Shown here piece after piece: positions 22,603 through 34,853 of a stretch of DNA of 64,000 nt (positions are counted from its first letter, which is position 1; each line of letters opens with the position of its first letter). A program made the translations under genes and the position numbers. This DNA comes from Pycnopodia helianthoides (taxonomy: Eukaryota; Echinodermata; Asteroidea; Forcipulatida; Asteriidae): contig JASTWB010000059.1 of assembly GCA_032158295.1 (NCBI GenBank), positions 21,890-85,889 of the forward strand, in the 5' to 3' direction. The notes under the pieces were generated by a model. That model saw nothing but the letters and a program-made list of their open reading frames with translations. It was not told the origin of the DNA and did no database searches.

Positions 22603-22753
22603 GAATGGGGGACTTTTGGGCCGCTAGGTGGCAGCAGACTTACCAGGTAAATCCAAATTCTTGACATTGTGTGCATGCTTAGAACTACGTAAACAATGGA
22701 ATTTTACCTGGGATGTCTGCTGCCATCTACCGTTCAATAGTCTCCCATTGTTT
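22603..22753. repeat. ~150-bp foldback element
   Basis: The left arm 'ggtggcagcagac..accaggtaaa' pairs with the right arm 'tttacctgggatgtctgctgcc' across the unit, with 'atgggggac' against 'gtctcccat' at the tips. It looks like a short decayed inverted-repeat (MITE-like) element. Confidence 0.6.
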
Positions 22754-23775
22754 TTTTTTGGCCGCTGTTTGGTTCCAAAGGTATGAGATCAACCCCTTCC
22801 TCCAAGGTTAATTGAAATTTACCACTTCCTAATTAGCTTTGCTACATCAAAAAACAATGCTATCAACAACTGATTAATACCACAACATAAACATTCTCTT
22901 AACTCAAGATACAAATAATACAGTACTTCAACAGAGGTTTTTAGCAAAACACAGTACAGTTTAAGGCATTCTTCTGCATCCAGCCTGTATAGTTTGTATT
23001 ATTAAGTTTACACTATTATTACTAGTTAAAGTTGTCAAAGTAAGTGTGGAAGGCAAAATAAAAGTTTGATCTCATAGTATGTGGAGACTGTTTGTTTTAA
23101 CAGATGGCAACATGGAACATGGCTTGTATCTTTTTAGCTTGACAAATTTTAATGGGCTTTGACATCATATATGTTGGACTAATGCTAAGGACAGAAAGAG
23201 ATTGCTTTAAAGAGACAGATTGCCAGTCCAACTGACAAGGTGTATGATGTACTAACTTAACTGTGACTTAATTATTCAGTAAATGAATTTGATTTACAGT
23301 ATTTTCTGTTAACAGCCCTATGTAAGAATAATTACATGCACACTCAAGTATTTTAATGCCACACAATATGTTGGCTTGTAATGTATTTTTATATTTCAAA
23401 CCTTTTGTGACCTTAGAAAATGTAAATTCTTCGCAACACTTAGGCATTGACCTTGATAGCAATCAAAGCAAATGGGAATGGCGTTAGTTAACCCTCCTAC
23501 TCTTGGGAACATTTGTACTAGAGTTGACCAACCATCTGAAACCATTCAACTGTTTGGGTTGTGTTTGGTGGCACAACTGGACAGAACTGTACAGAACTAA
23601 ATGTGTACTACATTATACCATATTACAGGCTGATGTTATCTGTCATTTAAAAACACATATTGAATGAAGTACTTCTTTGCATGTGGGTATAGCCTACACT
23701 TGATACTTGCTGAATTCCATTGCTGCTTTTTTAATCTAAATGTCCATTCTTTGTATAGATGTGGTTTCTTGTGAA

Positions 23776-24010
23776 ATTTGTAAACATAATTTTCACTTTT
23801 TGGTGTATAGCCACTCAATTTTTAGTGTGAACTTTCCTTGCATCATTTATTGACTACTGTTTAATGTTCCAACTTTTCTTAATTGTAAAACACATTTTCA
23901 CTTTTTGGTGTATAGCCACTCAATTTTTAGCGTATAGCCACTCAATTTTTAGTGTGAACTTTCCTTGCATCATTTATTGACTACTGTTTAATGTTCCAAC
24001 TTTTCTTAAT
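23776..24010. repeat. Tandem duplication, ~120 bp
   Basis: 'cactttttggtgtatagcc' and the following ~90 bp ('tgaactttccttgcatcatt' and onward) occur twice. The second copy has an extra 20-bp internal duplication (tatagccactcaattttta). Confidence 0.85.
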
Positions 24011-24034
24011 CCTATCCAAGAATTTTGTTGCATT

Positions 24035-24235
24035 TGAATTACCAACTTGTTAAGTTAATTAAACCATATGACCAATCAACTTGTCATAGTAAGTAAATTA
24101 AACCACATGAGTAATCAACTTGTTATATATTAGTTATTTAAACCAAATGAGTAATCAACTTGTTTTATGCAAGTCAATTAAACCAAATGAGCAATCAATG
24201 GTTTTATGTAAGTCAATAAAACCAAATAAACTATC
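24035..24235. repeat. ~42-bp tandem repeat, about five copies
   Basis: 'attaaaccaaatgagtaatc' and variants recur at a ~40-45-bp spacing, with 'caacttgt' at the unit edges. Confidence 0.8.
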
Positions 24236-24440
24236 AATATTTGTGTGAATATTGTCTCTGTAACCATTGGTGTCTGTCAGTCTCTCTCATTAGGCTTGTT
24301 TGTCAAGTTCAGTGATGAACTACGACTGAAGTCTTCTTTAGAATGTATTTGCTTTCATGGAATTTTCAACATTAAGATGATTTCACATTGTTCTGTGAAT
24401 AAAATTGTGAGAAACAACTGAATAAAAGTATGGGAAAACA

Positions 24441-25188
24441 TAATTATTCTGAGAGACACCCCCAAAGAACATAACAGCAAAATAACTTATTGACTCTTGG
24501 CACAGCTTCAACTGTTTTTATTCCAAACAAGATCTGGTCAATTACCAGTTTGGCAAACAAGTACAAAATACATGAAATTATTAATCATGACTTAATCAAG
24601 GGCAAATGTCCAAGGGCAGCTTTGCCAACCAAATTTACCGGCCCGAATTCCTTGGCAACTTGCCATAGATAAAAAGGGGGCAGCTTGCTCGCCCCTATAA
24701 AACACTAACAGCAGTGTTTCTAAAAAAAAACTGTGATATAGGATTCAAGTTTAAACCTTAACTTTAAACTTGAATCCCTGCCTTCCCCAGTAATTACTTG
24801 TCCCCATCAGGCAGAGGAAACCACACATTTTTATGGAGGACGAAATGGGGGTGGTGGAGGGTTGACAAACTATGTTTACTCAAATGAAAGCTGAGCTGAA
24901 GTGATGAGTTTTCCCGCTCCTTTGATGTACCGACGCTTTTGTTGCACCAAATTGCCACCCGATTGGTCAAGTTGCAATTTACAACTAGGTCATCCCCGCC
25001 CCGCTGCCCCGGAAAAAGTTACCTAACCTTTTTGGCTTACGTCCAAACTATAACAAGGGACGTCACCAAGGCAAGTCCAACAACAGCCAAGCGGAAGAGG
25101 GCGCTATTACCAAAACTCGGAGCCACGGCACTGTGGTGTGGGGGTCATCTGCAGCGAATAATGTATTTTATCGTTCATGCAATAAAAT
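24441..25188 (+). repeat. Internal block B (inverted in copy 2)
   Basis: The reverse complement of this block is at 51249-52244, where it lies before, not inside, the A segment. The flanks here are 'ATTATT' on both sides (24442 region and 25185 region), as if B had inserted with a short duplication. Copy 2 carries ~400 bp more inside B. It contains gggcagcttg...cggcccgaattcc, with no ORF. Confidence 0.7.
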
Positions 25189-27103
25189 TATTCACATCCC
25201 ATGTCGAAGAAATGTATTCACATGTCAAAGAAATCTATTAACCTGGAACTAACAGGCTTCAGTCCAGTTGTTGATCACACAAACAGATATGCAGGACTAA
25301 AGTTATGCAAAATTCAGTGGAAATTACATGATTGGTAAGGATAAAAAACATTGTTTAATTTTAGTTAAATAGCTGAAAGCTTACTGATTATGAAGTTCAT
25401 ACTAGTAAACAAAATTGTGAAATATTTCCCTCTGAAATGAAGTCTTATTCGAAAAAGCTTTATCTGAAAACCTATAAAAACAACATCTGATTTTGGTTGT
25501 TACAACCAAAATGTGCCTGGTTATTCACTATTTTCTCCTGACTCGCCTCAAATTAAGCATAAATTTGTTTAGGTTTGTTATTTTAAGTTGGTTGATCACA
25601 CAAAACATGAACACTGTGTGCAACTATTTTGTTAGCTCTACCAATCCCGTATGATACCTTTTAAAGATGCTTGCTTTAAATTAAAGACTAATATTCATTA
25701 GTAATACATTTAAGTTTTCCACAAAGAAAACAAAAAGATTCTCAAGTTCTTGAATAAAATTAATTACAAACTAATGCTCAACCAATACAATCCCCTGGAA
25801 GTTAATTAAGTTTAAAGGAACATTACAGAATTGGTAAGAATATAAAACTTACACGGTCTAATGATGATGATAGTAGAAAACGTCCCCTGAAATATTTCTG
25901 TCTGAAATGCCATATTTGATGAGAAATGAATAAACTAATTTTCCATTTTGAGTTTATCGCTCAGTGAGCATTTTATTTATTTGTTGAACCTATATGATTT
26001 CATGCAAATGTGTAATCGGTTTTTTACTATCTTATTGTGACCCAGATGGCCAATCGATCTCAAACTTCTACAGGTTTGTCAGTTTATGTATATGGTGGAT
26101 TACATAAAGTGCTTACACTGCCAGCAACTGTTTTGTTAGCAACAACCAATTCTGTAATGTTCCTTTAATACCTCTAATAATGTCTTTAAATCAAATAAAA
26201 TTGAATAAAATAACGTTAAAGGGGCTTGTTACCTTATGATCAGGCGCTTTTGGGCTATTAAAAGCATTTGCTATGAAATAAATATGGTTGGAAAGATATT
26301 TTAAACGTAGAATATAATGATTCACTTAAATATCCTCTGAAATTGTGTGCTTTTTGTGTATAAAATTCATGACAGAAAATCAACTGCTATTTTGTAGACC
26401 AAATGTTGGACTTTGTGTTCTGCTGGTTGTATTGTGAGGGCAAATTTATGTTTTTTTTAAATCACTTCTCACTAACTAGTGTTTTAGTGCAGGAAAAATT
26501 CTTAAAACGGATGAGGAGTAATTCCAACAGCAACATTTTGAGAGTTGGAGTCAATGTACCCCTTTAACTTGGCCGCTCAAAATGTCCACTACAGAGGGCG
26601 CTCTAGCCACCCTAATCCATTTCCACACGTGCCTGGATTGCCACATGTGCTGCACGCAAGGTGAGCTAGCGTTGCGTTGGGGTTGTCAGAATTGTTTATT
26701 GACTTTTTAAGCACAACGGAACGAAGTGTTGGTCTATGGTTGGTTTAACACTTTTATTGACTTGGTTGGATGGGTTCACACTATTTTTTACAGTAAGTAA
26801 CACCCGTGTGCTGGACTGAAGGAGGAAGTGTAGAGTGGACGACAGCGAAAACACTGATTTAACAACTGTAATACAGCATGCTTAGTGTACATTTGAACCA
26901 CCACCACGACAACCACAACGCGAACGGCATGCAATGCATGCACACCGGACGTCTTTGGTGAATGGTGGTTACGAGCGGCGGCCATGACGGACTTCTTATG
27001 GCTGGCTGTATCTCGCAGCTCATCGTTGTTTGTAGTCTGGTAGTACATACATTTAAACACGGATAGACTTATGTGTGTCACTGTAAAGGAAGTTGTAACC
27101 ATG

Positions 27104-27296
27104 CAAACTATTGGATTCAGAACTGTATACGAAAACTGGAGTTGTAGCCGTTGTGGAAAGCGACGGCCTTCAGCAGCCACACTTGAGTCATGGAGGTGCA
27201 TGCAAACTATATGTGGATTCAGAACTGTACACGAAAACTGGAGTTGTAGCCGCTCTAGACAACGACGGCCTTCAGCAGCCACACTTGAGTTGACAG
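27104..27296 (+). repeat. ~98-bp tandem duplication in a conserved frame
   Basis: 'ggattcagaactgtata/cacg' through 'cagccacacttgagt' occurs twice here and once in copy 2 (55150-55229). The frame SELYTKTGVVA...DGLQQPHLS is kept in all three copies, ending at the same TGA, which hints at past coding. Confidence 0.6.
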
Positions 27297-27521
27297 TGGA
27301 GGGAGTTGACACGAGGATTGAGAGGCTTGCATTCCAATGTCTTCATGGAGTCACCAGCACAGAACTCAGCAGTGTTGGCGGGGATCTGCACGGAAGTAAG
27401 AATGGTGGATTGGTGATTTATGGTACGGTCTCACATTTACAAGAATCATCTTGAAGTGGAAGTTAAAGAGGAGAGCCATCTTATTCGGAGGTGAACTTTC
27501 ACAACATTATCCACGGTGGTG

Positions 27522-27779
27522 GTAAGTAAACTTCAGTACATTTCTCAACCAAATTTTTGGAACATTTTCCTTCATAGTAAAACATTGTGTGTGGGTTTTG
27601 TTGTGTTTTTCTTCCCACAGGTGGCATTCCACTGGTTTGCAAGAACTTGCTTTGTGACGTTTCAAATGAAATTGGTCCTTACAGTTACATTCAGTATTGA
27701 GAATTTTTCCCCATTTGAGGGCATACCTGTTGTTGATATGTCATCTTCTGATTCTGACACTGCGCATGCTGTAGTGTAA
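27522..27779 (+). other. Intron-like GT...AG pair followed by a short conserved frame
   Basis: Donor G|GTAAGT at 27522 and acceptor cttcccacag at 27620 give a 99-bp intron. Copy 2 keeps both (55456-55563, 108 bp). The frame after the acceptor ends in PFEGIPVVDMSSSDSDTAH.. here and PLEGIPVVDMSCSDSDTVH.. in copy 2. A one-base length difference upstream means only the C-terminal ~25 codons are in a shared frame. The protein is not recognised. Confidence 0.4.
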
Positions 27780-28145
27780 TATTAAGCTCCTCCTATCTTG
27801 ATCGTTGATCTGCCATGAGAGCATGAAGCAGACTGATGATTACAGATATGTGCTTCTCTTCCTGAGGGTACATCTGTATAACATTGTGTTGTACAAAATC
27901 ACAGACGATGGCGTTTTAAATTATCGTTAGTAAATACAATTTGCAAAGCACCATAACATTTTTGAAGTTGCCCCACTAACCGATATGAAGTTATGATTAG
28001 ACCTATTTACAAATAAAATACGCTAAGCTAAATAACATGGTAGAATACCCTGACACGGATGGATCAATACTATATTTTAGGTGCATGTGTCGGGGGGGGG
28101 GGGGGAGTTGATGATAATTTTTTTCTGTACTACAAAAATATTAGT

Positions 28146-29639
28146 AGTACTAGTAGCTGTAGTAGTAGTATTTATTCGTCCAAAATTTTAACAAACACTA
28201 CAAGATACAATAAGAATAAATAGAATATAACGGAGTGCAAAACAACATACATATGTTTACTTTACAAATCAAAAGACAAACTGTGAACCAAAATGCGTTA
28301 CTGTTGAAATGGAAACAGTAACACTGACAAATAAAAGAACAACTAAGAACAACTAAAAAACAGACAAGACAAGCCCATTCTAAGTCGGCCAGGATTAACT
28401 AAAAGTGAACCAAACTACTGCGACTGGAAAGCCTATCAATCTTAATTTCAAAGGCTATTCTGAAGCAGAATACAATGTTGAAGTAGGAATTCTTCAAGTT
28501 GTAACCTTTTTCATGTATTTGTGAAAATATTATTCCAAAGAGGGTTAGATCTGCTCTGTGTTTATGTGCAGTGGTATAGCAGATTTTGTGTACATTTGTA
28601 TGCCAGGAACAAATTTCACAGCCCTTAAAAAAAACTCACAACTCTGGGAACTGAAGACAATCGGAGCATATTGATCAAATCATCCAGTTGTAAACACCAA
28701 GTCTTGATAGTGCCAATTGGTGGAGGACTGAAATCTGTTGAAAGCAGATTTGGCCACCATGGATCCCCAACAGTTTGCCAGGTTGTGTTAGATTTCTCCC
28801 AGAACCAACTTAGTTCAATGATTTATTGCACTGTTGAGGTTTTGTGTACTGAAGTCTGTTAAATGAAGTAGCGAGGCTGGTATTAATTTGCTCTTTTTAC
28901 TGTGTAGTCCAATGGTGTGCCTGTTGTGTTTTGCAAGTCCAGGCACTTATTGGAGGAGGTCTGTGTTGTGGGTTGATTTGGCTTCATGTTGTTGTACTTT
29001 TTTGGAGTAGTAAAATTAAGTTTGTACTGGTAAGTGGTAGGCAAGTTGAGGTTGAGGGCAAATATTGGTGGGAAATCACATTTGTATAATGGGCCATGAC
29101 AGAAAAAGTATTTTCAAAGAAAAACTTGAAATTGTCTCACTCCTAAATTAGTTTTTCTTCATCTGATTTACTCTTCTTGGTAGTTCATACATGTAAGTTA
29201 TTACTTCTAGATCTCAAAGTCTCCTTTTGGTTCTAGAAGCAGTAATATCTATTAAGACTTTGTTAGTGTTAAGTGATGAAATTTTCTGCAGGTTTGAAGT
29301 AGTTAGAAACAACTTACTGACTAACTCCATGGATCGAAAAAACAAACACACATAATCAGAAACTTGAAGCTAATTAAGCATCCTATATGAAGTGCGTCAT
29401 GTGTAATTTTTACAAAAGGGGTTTACTAAAAGGTTTATATCAAAATAAGTATCCTTGTCCCCGGGCAGAGTTTCAATTTTGTTAAAAAAATAATTTTACA
29501 AATTGTTTGTATTTACTATAAAAATTGAAACTCATTTTATAAAAAATTTCAATAAATATTTTTGTCGTTCAAATATTTGTTGAGGGTAATTAGTTTGCCG
29601 TGACTCTTTTTTGCATTTTCCTTTATAACCTCGACTGTT
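28146..29639. other. No gene seen
   Basis: AT-rich, with a TAG/TAC microsatellite-like patch near 28140-28170. No supported ORF. Confidence 0.45.
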
Positions 29640-30625
29640 ATTACAGATTTACCAATTTTTCGCAATAATACTTTGTATCCAGTCTACTTATGTGAGAAGG
29701 AAAAAAATGGTTTCTTTACTCCTTCATGTAAACAAAAATTGTGAACATGCTTAGACTAACGTTTTTGCTGTGTTATGTGATTTAGGCCATTATGCACTGT
29801 GGTGCTGTTTGTTCCTGAAAATTCTGAGAATATGTCCACAGAACATCTCCACTTTAATAGTCTCTTGTTCTCTTCAGTTAAGACAGTTTAAAGAAGACCA
29901 ACTTTTCTGCAGTATACCTGTTAGTGGCAATCCTCCTTCAAAGCTGCACCAATGCTGCAGGGATTGATCTTTCCTGAACTTGTTGACACCATCAAAGAGC
30001 AAGAACTTGCTTAAGTTGTCACTTCTATTTCTAAAAATGTATCATTCTGTATTTCATCAGTGTTCACTTTTCCTTCCTTCAAAAACTTTGTCAAATGAAC
30101 TGTTTGCACACACTCACAGCTTGTTTTGGACAACCACAGTATTTACAAAAAGAGTGACCTTGTATATTCCAGGGTCTTCTGGCAGGCAAGATACTACTAC
30201 AGAAATTCAAGACTTATAAAAATAACTGCTGAACAAGTTGTGGGCTGTGTACACCACATGCCTGGCTCGGTTACTCTTTTGTGAACATGTGATGTCACCC
30301 ACATATTACATGGTCTATAGATAAGGGGAAATTTAAGGGGACATGGGGGATTAATCCACCAGTGACAAGGTCAGAGACTGTGGACCAATAAATCAGACAA
30401 CAGACTCTTGTGCTTGTTGTCAGTTGTTTATCTTTGTATTTCACAGTGTAAACTGATACCAGAATGCAAGTTACAAGTCATTATTAGTGCAAAATACATG
30501 TACTAGGTGTACTTAAATTAAAATCTGACCATAAAGGAGTACAGAAACCATTTTTTTTTCTTTTTTGACGTAAGTAGACTGGGTACAAAGTATTATAGGA
30601 AAAAATTTGTAAATCTGTTAGTAAT
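29640..30625. mobile_element. Non-autonomous element with ~90-bp inverted arms
   Basis: 29640-29728 and 30528-30625 are imperfect reverse complements; both carry 'taagtagactgg.tacaaag' and 'gaaaccattttttt' in opposite orientation. The interior (~800 bp) has no supported ORF. Similarity stops abruptly outside the arms. No target-site duplication was identified. Confidence 0.6.
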
Positions 30626-31364
30626 GTCCCACGTTGTCAAAAAACCACTTGAAAACGGCGTTTTGGGGCATTTTTTTAGTTGGACGCATACTAAGACCCC
30701 TGCCAAATACCCATCAAAGGTGTGATTGGTCTATACTCACAATATGTCACACATATGCACCTAGTTTTAGCCAAATGTAATATAAAAGCAATCAGACATT
30801 TCACATAGGCACTAGGGGGTCTCAAAAATGACAAAAAATCATTGCGCATGCCAAAATGTAGGTTTTTAAAGACCTAACCCTTGATATGCAAATGAGCTGT
30901 GCTACTTTTGACAGTAGATTCTAGTTGATGGGATACCAGATACCCTGTATATTAATTTGTAGCTACATATCTTCTCTCCATTTGTAGATATAGGTCTCTA
31001 AAAATGCTCAAAAACACAAAATATCGATTTGAAGGGTCGGGGCTTAATTTTTGGGGGGTCATATCTCAGAAATGCCAAGGAGTAGGACTCTAAAATTTTG
31101 TGTGTGTTCAAGGCACCCATAGGGGATTGTTTTTTGTTTTTTTAAATTGCGAAATCTGAGACGGAGCCTGCCAACCCATCAGGTGAGTTGGCACGGAATG
31201 ACTCAACTATAATTTTAAAAAGTATACAATATTTTGGTTGTAAGTAAAATAAAAGTTTAACATTAAGCACTTATTTCTTTTGTGGTATAGTTTGGTTTGA
31301 TAAGGTGTAATGAAAAGGAAAAAGAAAAAAGTTGGCAACTTTTGAGACCAACAAAAAGAAGTAT
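30626..31364. other. No gene seen
   Basis: Non-coding on both strands; contains phrases such as 'gggtcatatctcagaaatg'. No internal partner in the window. Confidence 0.4.
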
Positions 31365-31540
31365 TTACACAATAAGTGTAAATGTTGTGTTGCTTCCCTG
31401 ACTATTTTTGATAAGACTACATTCAAAAGGAATGCGCTCTCTCAAGGTTTCTTCCAAGTTTGTTACATCAATATCAAATGCTTCAGCTAGCTTTGTCCTT
31501 GCTACATCATAGGTAGGGTATGGTTCCTCATCTATAGGTA
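31365..31540 (-). other. Unidentified exon-like ORF that seeds the minisatellite
   Basis: The minus frame DEEPYPTYDVARTKLAEAFD continues to a stop at 31365. The first codons (DEEPYPTY) are the first unit of the adjacent 25-bp array, so the array grew out of this sequence. No family recognised. Confidence 0.3.
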
Positions 31541-32034
31541 GGGTATGGTTCCTCATCTACAGGTAGGGTATGGTTCCTCATCTATAGGTAGGGTATGGTT
31601 CCTCATCTATAGGTAGGGTATGGTTCCTCATCTATAGGTAGGGTATGGTTCCTCATCTATAGGTAGGGTATGGTTCCTCATCTATAGGTAGGGTATGGTT
31701 CCTCATCTATAGGTAGGGTATGGTTCCTCATCTATAGGTAGGGTATGGTTCCTCATCTATAGGTAGGGTATGGTTCCTCATCTATAGGTAGGGTATGGTT
31801 CCTCATCTATAGGTAGGGTATGGTTCCTCATCTATAGATAGGGTCTGGTTCCTCATCTATAGGTAGGGTATGGTTCCTCATCTATAGGTAGGGTACGGTT
31901 CCTCATCTATAGGTAGGGTATGGTTCCTCATCTATAGGTAGGGTATGGTTCCTCATCTATAGGTAGGGTATGGTTCCTCATCTATAGATAGGGTCTGGTT
32001 CCTCATCTATAGGTAGGGTATGGTTCCTCATCTG
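31510..32034. repeat. 25-bp minisatellite, 21 copies
   Basis: The unit 'taggtagggtatggttcctc' plus 'atcta' repeats without spacing from 31510 to 32034 (525 bp = 21 x 25). Most units are identical. The variant 'tagatagggtctgg' occurs at units 14 and 20 (31835 and 31985), six units apart, showing higher-order duplication. A single 'tacgg' variant lies at unit 16. Confidence 0.98.
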
Positions 32035-32039
32035 TATTT

Positions 32040-32720
32040 CAAGTCATCATGTTCTCTTCTTGTGGGTCAAATCCAATGACTGTGATTTTTTGTCTGATCT
32101 GAGGAGACATGCTGTTGACAAAAATATATGTATAGTGTATAAATGTTTGTAGAAATCTTGGTCCACATAACTGCAATTTGACTAAGAAAACATGACTTGG
32201 AAAAGGAGTTTTTGATGGTATGATGTTGAATAGCTGCTTTATTTACATTCATACCGATTATTAGTTCATTTCTTTTCGGTTTCTCACAACAATATCAAAT
32301 GACTTTACATACTGAGAATGTCTGCAATTTTTAATTTTTATAACAAACATGACAAATTAATTTAAAACAGCGAATTACTAAAAACACAAGTCATACATTT
32401 CAGATGTTCTCAGATTTGGCCAACCTACAATCATTACCAAAAATAAAACAAAAACAAGTTTATTCCTTATAGTAGTAGTAACACTCATAGTACTAGTAGT
32501 CTGTGTGCATTTGCTGCATAATTATTTTCCTTCAACATTAACAAAGAAAACATTGCCTCAGAAAAGAACATCTAAGATCTTGATTTTCCATTTTTGGTTT
32601 TGAGGATTGACAATAAGAAGCACCAATCTTGAAATTACTTCACACTGTAGAAATGTCTAATCTGCTGCTGTTTCACAGATTAAGTGATTTTTATCCCAGT
32701 TTGAGAGTATCTGTATTAAC
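32040..32720. other. No gene seen
   Basis: AT-rich sequence with no supported feature. Confidence 0.4.
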
Positions 32721-32747
32721 ATTATCTTTGCTTTTGATAAAACTTAC

Positions 32748-33003
32748 CCAACACAGCTGAAATTTGGATGGGATCCAGAGGCTCTTTGTTGCTCCCTCTG
32801 TCCTTTCTCAAGCCCATCCCACTGGATTTTGCCATTTGCTCCTTGGTAAAAACATGAAAAACAAGGTCAAGGGCCTCATTAATCAACTTGTTGGCCTTGT
32901 TTGTTGATTTTGAGGCCCTTTGAACCATTGTTCGATAGCCTAGCTTGCTTACAGGAACACCTGCATACTTGTGGGGGTCAACGGGGTCATTGACTAGCAG
33001 TCT
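32748..33003 (-). CDS. BEN-domain internal exon
   Basis: An exon with both splice sites: acceptor ttatgtcttacag at 33003 and donor TGG|GTAAGT at 32748. It is open for 256 bp. It encodes KYAGVPVSKLGYRTMVQR, a basic linker, then FTKEQMAKSSGMGLRK and KEPLDPIQISAVLGK, which is the N-terminal and central part of a BEN domain ('F..E.M..S...G.....LD...I..I'). The rest of the domain should be in the next exon downstream, which I did not find; the minisatellite lies there. Host or TE origin is undecided. Confidence 0.6.
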
Positions 33004-33049
33004 CTGTAAGACATAATTAACATCAGCGTTAAGAAATGCTATCTTCATA

Positions 33050-33840
33050 CAGTTCTATAAAAAATGTACTTTTAATGTGAATACAAATACAAGTTGAATT
33101 ACATTGCATCAACAATGTGAAAACGTTGCTGGACGCGTGGATGCCGCAGCGTCACAACAATTTGCTTTACATTCGCTTTCAATGTAAACCAGCAACTCAA
33201 ACTGATAACAGTAGTGAATGACAAGATTCGTATGCCTTATTAAAAGGACAGTACCAATTCAACCCATGATTTTTTGTAATTTTTGTTTTTGACAATAACA
33301 ACAGATGATCATCTCAGAAGGATTTAAACTGAGTTTAAACCAAATGATATAAAAGGACATTTGTATAGGGTGGGTTACCTTTGTCCCCTAAATAATGTTA
33401 GAAACGGTACAGTAAAATCAAATCAATTTTGTGATTTGTGGTACTGCCAAATCAAATCATGTGTTTAAAGCAAGTTCACTTATACATAGACTTCATTTCT
33501 GCTTGAGGATTGTGGTGACATTAGATCTTGTGTGCGTTTATGAGCCATACACAACTGTCCCAAAATATATGCACTATGGTTTATGTAGGTTGTGTGCACA
33601 ACTCAATAGAAAAACCACATGTGCATTACAACCAAACTGGGATTGACAAATTGACCTACAAAAAATGAATAGACTACATACTGTAGTGATCTAAAAAGGA
33701 ATCAACCGCATGCACAAGCTAATTGCTAAGCGCGGTTGGTTTCTTTAAAAAAATATTGATTTTGAATACATATATTAATAACAAATTAACTGAGTACAGT
33801 GGTGTGCCTGGGCTAAACATTTGGGATATTTCTGGTCACG
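33050..33840. other. No gene seen
   Basis: Short ORFs only. Confidence 0.4.
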
Positions 33841-34167
33841 CTATACTGATGTATAGGTTTCCAGCAGCCGAGCGAAGACTGTTTCTGCCTCTTCCTTCTC
33901 TTCCTCTTCCATTACCAGTACTTCCAACTCTTTGCCTCCCCTCCCAAGTATTTTACAAGTACCTGGGACTGCTGGTTGTGGGGAGTATTCCAGGCTCTTA
34001 GAAGCGACCTCGATGTCGGAAACCCACTCCTCTACTGTCGGGTCATTCATACTTGCCCTTGTACCGGTGAACACATTGACCTTTAGGTCAATCGGCACAA
34101 AGGTGACGTGGTGGGGCTTGGGCAGCTCCTCCGTTGTTAACCGCATCTCCTCCGTTGTTAACCGCAT
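33841..34167 (-). pseudogene. Gag-like ORF
   Basis: A 108-codon minus frame. It opens with a duplicated MRLTTEE segment (a 21-bp tandem repeat), then VNVFTGTRASMNDPTVEEWV, resembling the 'FxG....P.VEEW..D' start of retroviral-type gag proteins (PNMA-like and Ty3/gypsy). It ends in a glutamate-rich stretch. It is cut short compared with any full gag. Confidence 0.4.
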
Positions 34168-34216
34168 CTCCTCCTTCCATGGCTATAGCTAGAATCCCAC
34201 TTCTGACATAAAGGCA

Positions 34217-34421
34217 TCAATTACCAAAATGTAATTAACATTCTCAAGAGACACAAAAAGTTACGTTCATTTAGTAGTAACATCAATGCGGTAGCCACGT
34301 CCCCTCGATGTACTGTCTAAGTTTGATGTTTTCTCTCCACATAGCACTCTCCTTCAGATCATTAGCTGCCTGTGCGTAGTCTTGTCCACTTTCCGATGTT
34401 GCAATTTTACGGAGCCTATAC
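34217..34421. repeat. Dispersed repeat block, copy 2 of 2
   Basis: Nearly identical to 6288-6492, with one A/G change in the coding part. Confidence 0.9.
34283..34415 (-). pseudogene. MULE-like TE exon, second copy
   Basis: Same frame as 6354-6486 with acceptor gtatag|G at 34415 and the end EGTWLPH followed by a stop. No 'NTTNG' exon follows this copy. Confidence 0.5.
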
Positions 34422-34491
34422 ATGCACACTCCCACATAAATGACTTGAATTATCAGAATACTTATACATTTTCTTTTAGATCATCCACACT

Positions 34492-34853
34492 TCATGTTAT
34501 GGGTTTTGTTACGTGTATTGTGTGCATCAGCTCTACTGGATTGTCCATATCAGCGTAATACGTGAGACGAGCAAGGTCTTCTAATCCTTTCTTTCCCGTC
34601 GATTTCTCCAGCTTGGTCGCAGCTGTTTTCGCCTTCTTTCGCTCCTTTTCTGTTGCTCCTGTCAGTGCCCTCTTTTTCAGTTCTGCAACTAAACCCCCAT
34701 TTCGTAACTGCTCATCCTTAGAAGAGGGAGAATGTCGTGGTCGTTTCTCCTCACTTCCAAATCTAGTTACGTGGACACGGAGGGGAGAGTCTTCACACAG
34801 GTGCCGCCTATTCTCTGTGTATATTACCTTTTGGTAATGTGGGTTCCACACAC
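34492..34853 (-). CDS. CACTA-like transposase internal exon
   Basis: Open from acceptor ctgttgcag (34853) to a stop at 34492. It begins VWNPHYQKVIYTENRRHL, has a TRFGSEEKRPR segment, a long basic helix (KERKKAKTAATKLEKS) and ends with ADMDNPVELMHTIHV. In animal CACTA-like (Transposase_21-type) proteins the order is 'WCDIKG', 'QKV.Y..NRR.L....PLR', 'TRF', then 'D.MHTI'. The exon at 36192-36371 is upstream on the same strand and fits as an earlier part of the same gene. A middle exon is missing between them. Confidence 0.5.

Larger units (their letters stand above)
24247..28145 (+). repeat. ~4-kb duplicated unit, copy 1
   Basis: Collinear with 52245-56090 over most of its length (for example 'tctgtaaccattggtgtctg', 'cacatcccatgt', 'cgttccgttgtgctt' in reverse, 'cggccttcagcagccacact', 'ctgtactacaaaaata'). 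Differences are an inverted block (24441-25188), a ~1-kb insertion in copy 2 (52790-53840) and a ~98-bp tandem duplication in copy 1 (27104-27296). The borders do not show obvious terminal repeats. Conserved features inside are an intron-like GT...AG pair and two short conserved reading frames, so this may be a transposon or a multicopy gene of unknown type. Confidence 0.85.

Noticed and set aside
31510..32034. CRISPR array
   Set aside because: Units are contiguous with no unique spacers, and the sequence is eukaryotic; it is a minisatellite.
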